Shown in pieces: positions 38,801 through 50,800 of a stretch of 64,000 nt of DNA. The DNA is taken from positions 14,012,001-14,076,000 of the forward strand of contig CM060202.1 of the NCBI GenBank assembly GCA_030562195.1, written 5' to 3'. The position numbers were made by a program, and so were the translations under genes. The stretch comes from Nipponacmea schrenckii. Lineage: Eukaryota; Mollusca; Gastropoda; Lottiidae. Every line of letters begins with the position of its first letter. The first letter of the stretch is position 1. The notes under the pieces were generated by a model. That model was not told where the DNA came from. It worked only from the letters and a program-made list of their open reading frames with translations, and made no database searches.

Positions 38801-41800
38801 CTCACTTTGTTTGTTGTTGAAGATTGGGAATTTGATTTTCTTTACTCAATTATTATGATGTCTTCTGTCAGATTTCAAGACAAAATCTTTTTTCTTGCTT
38901 TTCCAAGATTTGATTTTAAAACTTTCACCTAAAAATTGAAAGTAAAGTGCATTGAACATAAACTAGGGGTCAGAAATGGAAATGTCAATATTAAACCTTG
39001 AAATTCTACATCTGTTATTAAAACTAGAAGTATGAAAGGTTAACATGGAAAGTGTGTCTTATAAGGAAAACAAATAAAATATTCCTTATTACATGTATTG
39101 GTTATATATGCATATCATGTATGGAAAAACAGAAAAAAACAGTTTTTCCCTATATATATTTTGTCAATACATATTGTTAATATATGGATTTTTGGATACT
39201 AAATCTTGATAAAAGTTGATACAGGCAGATAAACAATTTCAGTAATTTTCATACAACTTGGACATTTAGTGAAGGTCTCACTTTCTTTCCAACTACATTT
39301 CCAACTTGTAGCAAATCCTATGCATACAATCGCCATTATCCCCATAACTGATATGGTTTTTATTTTCAATTCTTTTTGTTTGTTGCAGGATAAAAGATAC
39401 CATATAGTAGAAGAATTATATAGAAATGAAAAGGAATATGTTGAAACATTAAAAACGTTAAAAGATGTGAGTATAACAATATATTATAGTGATAGATTAG
39501 TACCGTCAGTAGTAATACTGTTGGGATTTCTTCTAATTAGTTTTTTACATTGAAATTCACAATGACCTAGATTTTCTTGATAAGTCTTGATTTTGCTAAG
39601 ATCAAGATACAGTAAAGCGAAGGAAAGATATTTATTAGTATCTTCAGGAAGGATTTAAGGTACCTGTAGTGGTAATAAAAACTAAGTTAAGGACAAGGTC
39701 TTATCGTTTTATGTAACCTTAGCTTTACCCATAAATATAATGCACTGTTCCTTTTTGCATCTGAACATGGTCTTACTATGTGATAATTAATCACCTTCAA
39801 AACATCTCATGAGGATTCCATGGTGGAATTGTGTCAAATAACATTCTTTTTATTCATGTACCAATAAAAATAAAATTTCACATCATAAGAATGACATATG
39901 CTGAATTTATCAACTCTGCACACTAATTCAACACATAACATTATTGGCTACATCGTCTTTTAAACCTTTATCAATAACAGGGGTGGGATTAATAAGTTTG
40001 CACATATCAAGTGACCTTTTCAGCCATAATATCTTGCGTGTACTGAATATTCCCAAATTTCATGCATTTGTTCATATTTACTAACAAACCTGCTGCACAT
40101 TTATTCTTATTGGCTAAATTGAAAATAATTTGATAATATATATGTTCCTAATATAAATTTTACTGCAGTGAAACACAGTAGGAATTTAAGATTTATGCAC
40201 ACTCAAGAAATTGGTACTGATTAATATTTCTTCGAGTCACGTAACATGAAATCCGAGGTGTTTGGTCAAGAATGTTTTTTTTTTAAATATATGTTGGATG
40301 TTTTTTCATCTGAATATTTGGTTGGAATGCTTGTAAATTCTATTATTGATGTTTATTTACAAAAGAAATAAAGAAATGAAATATAACATGTAAAATTTTG
40401 ACCATGTCAATCAATATATAGATAATTATATAGAAAAAATAAACCTCTGGTCAATTTCATTAACAACATATAGATTGAGGCTAACCAGCTAAACAATCAG
40501 TTTAGTTCAGTCTAGTCTTCAAGTATATAATTAGATGAAATTGATATATTCTGGTAAGACTACATGATGGCTGGTAATAAGTGAATGGTTATTCACTTTG
40601 TACTGATATTGATCGGTTACTGTAACCACGCTATAAGTGTTTATCTCATTATGCAATTAAAGTTCTGAAATTCTGTTGACTGATGTTCTGACAGAAGTTC
40701 CATGGAGCTGCTTCTATTCATGACTTCTTAATGTCAGTGCTTGATTTGGGGCTTGTTTCAATTATCCACTGTAGCAACAAATATCAGTTATTTTTGGGGG
40801 TTCAAAATGTCAGTTTTTCATTTCAGGCTTGTTACTTAGTCAATTTTAGGCTTCTTAGTACCAGTTATTCATTGTGGGTTTCTTAGTATCAAGTATTCAT
40901 TATGGGTTTCTTAGTATCAGTTATTCATTGTGAGCTTCTTAGAATCAGTTATTCGTTGTGGGCATCTTAGTACCAGTTATTCATTGTGAGCTTCTTAGTA
41001 TCTGTTATCCATTGTGGGCATCTTAGTATCAGTTATTCATTGTGAGCTTCTTAGTATCTGTTATTCATTGTGGGCATCTAAGTATCTGTTATTTATTTTG
41101 AGCTTCTTAGTATCAGTTACTAATTTTAGGCTTCTTAGTATCAGCTACTCATTGTGAGCTTCTTAGTATCAGTTGTTCATTGTGGGCTTCTTAGTATCAG
41201 TTATTCACTGTGGGCATCTAAGTACAAGTTATTCATTGTGGCTTCTTAGTATCAGTTATTCATTGTGGGCTTCTTAGTATCAGTTATTCATTGTGGGTAT
41301 CTTAGTACCAGTTATTCATTGTGAGCTTCTAAGTATCTGTTATCCATTGTGGGCATCTTAGTACCAGTTATTCATTGTGAGCTTCTTAGTATCTGTTATT
41401 CATTGTGGGCATCTAAGTATCTGTTATTTATTTTGAGCTTCTTAGTATCAGGTACTAATTTTAGGCTTCTTAGTATCAGCTACTCATTGTGAGCTTCTTA
41501 GTATCAGTTGTTCATTGTGGGCTTCTTAGTATCAGTTATTCACTGTGGGCATCTAAGTACAAGTTATTCATTGTGGCTTCTTAGTATCAGTTATTCATTG
41601 TGGGCTTCTTAGTTTCAGTTATTCATTGTGGGCTTCTTAGTATCTGTTATTCATTGTGGGCATCTAAGTATCTGTTATTCATTGTGAGCTTCTTAGTATC
41701 CGTTACTGATTTTGGGCTTCTTAGTATCAGTTATTCATTGTGGACTTCTTGGTATCTGTTATTCATTGTAGAATCGGTTGCTAATTGTGGACTTCTTAGT

Positions 41801-44800
41801 AACAGTGATTCATTGTGAGCTTCTTAGTATCAGTTATTCATTGTGAGCTTCTTAGTATCTGTTATCAATTGTGAGCTTCTTAGTATCACTTATCCAGATT
41901 TATTAATTATTTTAGGCTTCTTAGTACTAGCAAATATTTAGATTACTGCAATTATTTCGAAATGAACACATTTTAAATTGCTTTCTGATACTGCAACATC
42001 TTTACTTGTCAGATTGTTTAAATGAGAGAACAAATAGATAACCTCATAAACTATATTCTCTTACATGCCAATTGAGGTGATATCAAAATAGTTGCATTGA
42101 ATTAAACCATCCTTTATGACTGGATAAAAAAAAACTGGCCCAGAATAGGTTTATTTTAATGAATGATGCTATTTTGGTTTGGTCGAGTCTTTCTTATCTA
42201 CTCCGTATTTCAATGGCTGATTCCCAGAGTAAAATTTCTGATATACTAGGCATCATTTACGTAATATATGAAATAGGTTAGAAAGATAGTGCTTCGGTAA
42301 TTATAAGTGTAGGATTCTGAAAGCATTCTTCAAAGTTTTAGAATTTTAGTGAAGAAAACTTTGACCCCTGGATGTGTTGTAATTTGTCTAAACTGGTATA
42401 ACATGTATATTGCACGTAACCTTTAGGAATTATTTAAAGAGTTTTAAGTGATCGTTTATACAATTGATTTAAAGTTTCACTAAGAGCTCGGACATACAAC
42501 AATATTATATCATGGGTAAATCAAAAATTTAAATCAAAGAATGGTTATGGGATTCAGTATTTCTGAATTAATCCTGAATCATGAAAACTGTCCTTTCTAA
42601 ACCATTTGAGCCTGTATTAAACATCAAATTTGAGGATGTTTGTTACTGCGGTATATTTCATGCTTTAAAGCACCAACTTCAGTTCACACATCACAGGTAA
42701 CAGTCACTAGAGCAGCTACATGTACATTCAAATTACTACCATATCCTTCCTGCTCTCAATGGCATGGTTCCATTGACAATTACACTTTGATTGCTGCAAT
42801 AGAGATCCTTTCTATGGACTAGAGCACTGTCTTGAAGGATAAATTCAACTTTTCTGCTCTGCATTATGGTGTATGATATTTCCAAATTCTTGGCAGATTG
42901 ATGTCAAAGTAGAGCTCTATGTTTAGAAAAAAGGAAAGGAAAATTTCAGGCTTCATTGTTATCTAAGAATCTTACTACGATCATTTCATATTCCAGTTCA
43001 GAGTCCCAAAAGTGATGTCTTGTTTTGATTCTAATTGTTTTGTTAGCATTACCAAATCTGTTTTTCTTGATATAAGAAATTTGTACATGATCAAAGTTGC
43101 CAAAAACTGCTAAAATGTTAAATACATTGAAGCAACAGACTCTCCTCTATTACAATATGAAGTAATAGTTTGAGGCCTGTATCAGTAAACAGGTATTATA
43201 TATATATATATATATTTCAGTGATAACATTCAAACACCTGTTTTAACCAATCAAATAACATCCACTATTTTAACTTTTTACTGGTGGACTTATAACATAT
43301 GCTCTTTACTGTATTATGTAATGGGTCATATGATTGGCTAATTGAACTAATCAGTGAATGAAAGTGGTACTGGTCTAACAGAAGAGTGTTCTGTGTTTAG
43401 ATATGGTTTCAATCAAAACTTAGTGAAATTTGGCAGGTAGCTGTATTTAGAGCATCCTTGAGGGCAATAGTATTAGATAACATGTTGGCATTCCAGAGAA
43501 TTTGGCGCTTCCGGTTCTAAATCAGCTTTAGTCTCCATTGATGATGTTTGGTTCTTTTATCTGGTAGAATATTGATAAATATCTTTCATCAAATGTAGAA
43601 GAGAGCCAAACACACTAGAAACTATTTACCCAAAGTTCAAGATACTTTGTTGTTTTTTTTTATCTAGAAGGTGCAGGGATCGCAATGGAGTTGAGGGGAT
43701 TTAATTTACATATTTTATAAAAAAAACATAATTAGCAGGTGTTTGAAAAACTAATTATGACTAGTTTCTAACAACTAGACTTCTACAGTGAAGATAAAAT
43801 GGATGGAACGGGCGGGTTCATGCACCGTTTCTACCTTAATAACATTGCTACAATATTTAGTACCATGATATAAGTATACATGGCAGCTATTGTACAAAAT
43901 ATGATTTTCCTTTTGTTTATGTTATTCTTAAATCATGCATGGTGATCTATCATAACTTCTGAAATAGAGATGTACTTTTAAATTAAATGAACTATGTATT
44001 TGAATAAGAAGTTTTTTATACTTTGATATTTATAAATTATTTGACTAAACATGATGGTCTACAGATACAAGATGATCAATACTGATAATATTATTAGTAG
44101 AAAGGTCAATCCGATCACCTGGCTACAGTTTTTATCCATTTATTACAGTAGTAGTTCATTTTAAAAGCCATATGTTCACAATGAACCATGTTGTAGATAT
44201 ATACAGGGTGGTCTGAGGGGTAAGAGGGGCCTACAACTATGATCTTCATTTAATTTGTTTTTAAATAGTTTGCCTCATTTGTTATTATTACCTAAATCTG
44301 ATAGAAAATTATTTATATTTAGGGTAAAGGGCAAAGAGAAAGCTGGTAAAACATAGTTAAGCATTGGGCTAGGGGCCCTAGGTCAAATGGACCAACTCTG
44401 AGCAAAACAATAAGCTAGATTGTTGCATTTAATTAAATAAATATAGCTATAGACACACATACAAAATATACAGTATCCAGCACGCACACTTGTAGTTTAC
44501 TATGGCAAACTTGACACAAGTTCAATCAATTGTTAAAAAATTAGCCACACAATTAAAAGGACCAAAGAGTAGTTTGCACGTTAGTTGCAACAACTCAAAC
44601 AAAGTTTTGTTTTTTGCCCTCGGGAAAATGTATTGAGAACCACTCCTGCAAAGTCATAAGAATAATTAGATAAAAGATCTAATCCTAAAATTATAGGGAG
44701 TTTGACAGGTTTTCTGTTATGAAGGTTTAAACATTTCCATGTATTTTGATCATCAGGGTACAGTTTGTGTTGTTTTATGTCAGTTAGTACCTGCAATATC

Positions 44801-47800
44801 TGCACAGTTTATGAATTTTTATGAAACAAATGGATTTATCAAGTAAATGTTAAAAGTTCAAGTCTCCCAAAAAACCAAATATAATATGGAGTGTACACAT
44901 ATTGACAATGGTGACATTTTCAAAAAGAGCAAATTTTATCTTTAATTTCATCAAGGTTTCATCATCATTTTATCCCTTGTTTGTAAATGTGTACTTAAAA
45001 AATTGTCTGAAGATGAATTTTTTTGTAAACTAGTACTAGACAGCCTGAAAAATTTTTTTTTTTTTAAAACGGACACGCCTTCAATATGATGGTTATTGTA
45101 TTGATTGTGATACTTTCCAATACCTGATTTAATGTTGAGAAAACAACACACCAGAGTTTAAAATGTGGTAATGTAATTGATGTAGGTAATTGGCATGTAT
45201 TCACTAAAACCACAGTTGGTCTTATTAGAAGCTAGAAAAACTCACTGCCAATATTATTACTCTTATTACACATTTCAACATTAAAGTGGTATTAGTAGAT
45301 ATTCTAATTGTAGGTTTGATCATGTGTACTATTACACCTTAATAGCACAGATTTACCTTTCTATGTGTGTATTGGCACTCTAAAGTCCTTCTATCATCTT
45401 TCTGTTGACAAAAAGTTAATTTTGATGAAGCTTGATGTATACTATATAAACTTGAGAGATGATGAAATATATTAGAGATGATTAGAGCTATTGTCATTCC
45501 CCCCAACCAACCAATAATTACTCATATTTTCAATTGATTTTCATATAATTTTTTAAGGTATGAATTAGTTTACATTGAAATATTGTCAGCTTGCAACGTA
45601 TGACTTCACTTAGTTCACATTGAAATATTGTCAGCTTGCAACGTATGACTTCACTTAGTTCACAATGATATATTGTCAGCTTTCAACGTATGACTTCACT
45701 TCGTTCACATTGAAATATTGTCAGCTTGCAACGTATGACCTCACTTAGTTCACATTGAAATATTGTCAGCTTGCAATGTATGACCTCACTTAGTTCACAT
45801 TGAAATATTGTCAGCTTTCAACGTATGACTTCACTTAGTTCACATTGAAATATTGTCAGCTTGCAACTTATGACTTCACTTAGTTCGCATTGAAATATTG
45901 TCAGCTTGCAACGAATGACTTCACTTAGTTCACATTGAAATATTGGCAACTTGCAACAATTTTGTTGACTTTGGTTTTTGAGGTATGTGCAAGAAACAAA
46001 CTAAAAAATTTCACCAACCACAAGCCAAGTTATGCATATCTTTACATGGCCCACTATTGTTTGTTGATTAGAGTCTGGGGTTTTTATCAGCCATTAGCCA
46101 TTACCAATTACCAATAGCTTCACAAGGTGAATGTTTTTTGTTCTTTGATACTTATTTAAACTCTATGTGCACCGCCTCTTAGTGAAGCTAGCTTTGATTT
46201 CAGCTGTTATTTGGCTGTAAGATTTCATTGCCAGATTGTTTGAGTAACATACTTTTATAAGGCCAGGTACTGTGCACAATAACAGTGAAAGATATTATTT
46301 TTAATATGGGTACTAACTATAGATTATACCATATGGTGAAGACTAATCCTAAACTGCTGGAGGGTCACCTAGGTTACATCTATGTTTATATCATTTAACC
46401 TGTACACCTTGTTACATAGGCAGGTATACCAGTCAAAATGTCAAACCTGGTCAAAAATAGATTTCTGGGTGTTTTCAACAGTAGAAGGAGAAGTTCAATG
46501 AATATATAGAAGTAGAAACTTGTGTCTGAAAATAGATTCCTGCTACAGTATTCTGACAGGATGAAGGCCATTCTCATACTAGTGTTTTATCCAACCCAAT
46601 AGATATTTAACACATTATCAATATAAAGTCTTTAAAAGTATGATATAGACACAGCTTTATTGAACAACTATCACTGGTTAAATTGATTTAAATATTTTAC
46701 ATGATTCTCATCAGGCCAGTATTGCATACAAATTTAACCAGTGATAGTTTAAGCTGTGTTTATATATTATCAATATACTTACATTAAAGTCTTTTGTTTA
46801 TTGGGAATCAGGTTGTTATTCTGAATAGTTCTATTAGCAATGTGATTTTGTTGGCTGGAGGCAAAAAATGAAGCTATTAAATGTCTGTAAAAAGTGTGAT
46901 AAGATATGCGTCTGCATTGTAAATAATGGTGTACTTTTAGAAGATATGTATGAAATAGATAATAAACCATGTATAAGTCTAGGTAGAATATAGATCTAGA
47001 ACATTGATAATACTAACTCATATTTTTTATGATAAAGTATGTTAGTTAGTATATTTCTTGAATTTCACTGATCTTCCAAGGTGATTTGCTATATATAGTT
47101 ATGTCACAATTACCATTCTGGATCCTTCAATAATGACATGTTGTGCGCATGTTTCAAGCAGTTCACATTTGTGTTTAAATATCTTTTGATACACCTTCAT
47201 GTTTCTCAACTAGTTTTAAACCACAATTCTGTATATTCTGTATTTTGAATGGGTACTATGAGCCCTTCTGCGATTAGGAAATTCTGCCAAAATTAGAAGC
47301 CCTTTAACAAATCTGCGGGAAAGTGCTAAAATAAAAGTTTGTCAGCACCCATATCTGTTCATTAATTATGATCAAACTTAAATGTAAATATAGGATCAAA
47401 GTTTTTATAATTTTTTATTAGAAATAAATGTATGTTTTGCCTGGCAGTCTAAAATGTCCAGATGAAAATGGGCTCCTTGGGATATCAAGTATAGGTCCAT
47501 TATGTGGAAAAAAAACCTAGTAAATAATGATGTCTAGTCAATTAGCCACCAAACACTACCGACCGATTAATTAAGTAAAATAAGAGATTACTGTTAGAGG
47601 TGGTTAATCAATAATGAATTTATAAACCATAATTAATCAACTGCTGGAAACACTTCTAGTTCAAACTATTTTACTTACTGATAACAAACAATAGAAATAG
47701 TTATCATGATAATCTGTTATGTGTTTAATCCTATAATAATGCTGTTAAATTTTTAGCAAACATTCATTGACACTATTTATATCAAGTCTATATTAAGATA

Positions 47801-50800
47801 ATTATCTTCCAATTCCATGACAAAGAAAATGTCCGCCATCAAGAAGAACTTTTGATGATATAGCTTGATGGTCATTCAGTATTCTTCTTATACCAGTTCT
47901 AAAGTTGATAAAAAGTTCAATTCAAAATGGTTGACAAGTTATTCATGATTGAAATTTGGTTATTCCTTGCAAAAAATGTGTGTTTTTATACACCCACATG
48001 AATATGACAATTTATTTTTCTATGAATAGTTTTTGAGTTATTGCCATTGACTAAGTCAAATCATGTCAAACTTTGATTGTGAATGTAATAGTAACTAATG
48101 GATTTTGAGTATTCGAATTTATTGGACAGTGTCAAGTTCGAATTTGCTGATTTTTCAATTACCTTTTTTTTTTCAGTTGTTGCCCTTGACTTAGTAAAAT
48201 TGTGTTATAATTTTATTGTGGTGCAGTAGAAGCAGCAATTTTCACTGGATTTTGTTGAAACTTAGTTTAAGCTTTGGAATTGATAATGCATTGGCACTGA
48301 AAAATTTTCAATAAATGTTTTAAGAGTTATTGCCCAATTGATTATTCAAATTCAATGCTGCCAGTGGGCGTATATTACCTTGCCTGGCAAGCTATCTTAT
48401 AATATTTTATCATTTCTTCTGCTTACTAGGACTTTAAAATTTATTATTTATAGTCAAATGCAAATGACTGTGCAAAATCATTTATATGTTATAATATATT
48501 TAAATTCCAATATTTTTCTCAGTATTGCCATCATTTAACACACTTCATCTTCTGTCATGTTCATTGTAAACTCAACCAAAAAAGATGATAATATAAAACT
48601 CAAGATTAACAGTAATGATTTTGTACAATCAACTTTGGATATTGACAAGTACTGAGAAATCATTGAACTATTCTAAGATTTCTCCTTCACGTTTTTGACA
48701 AGAAATAACCATTATCTTGTCTTCATTGTTCTAACTTTCTTATAGATAAACCTTTTCTTCTGGACACTTGTTTGATTTATTGAAGATAGTTAGTAAGGAT
48801 TCTGTTTGTTTACTGAATTGAAAGTTATTCATTTGTCCACGTTTTGCTCTAGCCTTGTTGAAGCTAGATATCCTTAAAATTAAAAAATTGAATCACAAAC
48901 ATCATGTTCCAATCTTGTACATCTCTCTCACATCCATTTTTATACGTCCACATTTCCATGTGGACGTATTGATTGAACGCGACCCCGTCCTTCCGTGCGT
49001 TTCTCCCCCCGTCCGTCCGTCCACATTTGTTGTATCCACGATAGAGGCTACAGTTTTTATCCAATCGTAATGAAACTTGGTATACATGTATATATATTGA
49101 TGATATCTCGGTCAAGTTCGAAAATGGAAATGATCGCACGAACGGTTTTTGAGTTATTGCACTTGACTTAGTAAAAACGCGTCATTTTGGGTTGTATACA
49201 CAATAGAGGCTACAGTTTTTATCTGATCTTAATGAAACTTGGTATACATGTATATATTGATGATATCTCGGTCAAGTTCAAAAATGGACATTATCGAATG
49301 AACTGTTTTTGAGTTATTGCCCTTGACTTAGTAAAAACGCATCAAATTTGGGTTGTATCCACAATAGAGGCTACAGTTTTTATCGTTGATATAGCAGACG
49401 CTTTTAATTCTCAAACTGAATGGATATACATGTGGACTACTTATTAATTTAAAATCCGATAATTCAAAATGTGTAATTAAAATTGAGCGTGTGTGGGATG
49501 CATACTTATTTAACTAATAGTCAATATGAAACACAAATATAAGCGGTAGGATGAGTGTATTCTAACGCCTATTATCCCTTTAATGAAACTTGGTATACAT
49601 GTATGGAAATTATCGAATAAACAGATTTTTATACGCCCACATGAATATGTGGACGTATATTGTCGTTGCCCCTGTCCGTCAGTCTGTCGGTCCGTCAACA
49701 TTTGTTGTAGACACTATAGAGCTACAATTTTCTATGGATTATAATGAAACTTGGTATGAGCATTGGAATTGATAAGACGGCAGTCAAGTTCGATTTGGAC
49801 AATTTTGCAATAAACAGTTTTGGAGTTATTGCCCCTGCCTCTATATTTGTTGTAGACAATATAGAAGCTACAATTTTCAATGGATTTAAATGAAAGTTGG
49901 TGTGAGCATTGGAATTGATAAGATGACGGTCAAGTTCGAATTTGAAGATTTTTCGATGAACAGTTTTTTAGTTATTGCCCTTGTCTTAGTAAGATGGCGT
50001 CAAAATTTTATTGTGGGTTCAATAGAAGCTATAATTTTCAATGGATTTTGATTAAACTTGGTGTGAGCATTGGAATTGATAAGACAACAGTCGAGTGTGT
50101 TTGGCAATTTTTTTGATAAACAGTTTTTTAGTTATTGCCCTTGACGTAGTAAAATCTTGTCAAAATTTTAGTTTCGATGCAATAAATCCTCCAATTTTCA
50201 GAGGATTTTCATGAAACTTGGTGTGAGCATTGGAATTGATTAGACCTCAGTCAAGTTTGAATTTGACAGTTTTTCAATGAACTGTTTTGAGTTATTGCCC
50301 TTGACTTCGTGAAATTGCATCAAGATTCTATAGTGGTTTCAATAAGAAGCTTTAATTTTCAAAAGATTTTGATGGAACTTGGTTTAAGCATCAGAATGGA
50401 TAAGACATTAGTCAAGTTTGAATTTCCGACTTTTTTAACGAACGGTTTTTGATTTATTGGCCTTGACTTAGTAATATTGCGTCAAAAATATTTGTGTGTG
50501 CAAAATAAACTACAATTTTTTAATAGATTTGATGAAACTTGGTATGAGTATTGAAATAGATAAGATGGTGGTCAAGTTTTAATTTGACGATTTTCCATGA
50601 ACAGTTTTTGAGTTTTTGCCCTTGACTTCAATATCCATTTAGTGAATATTTGTGAGTCATTGCTCAATTTATTTTTCAAATTCAATGCTGCCAGTGGGCG
50701 TATGTTACCTTGCCTGGCAAGCTATCTTTTTTGGTTATCTGTAGAAAGGCTATTGAAGATATAAACACTGTTTTAAATTACCGAAATTCTTTTGAAACCT

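Noticed and set aside
45567..45955. Open minus-strand frame through the 45-bp array as a repeat protein
   Set aside because: No start codon, no flanking coding sequence, and the unit length alone explains the persistence of the frame.
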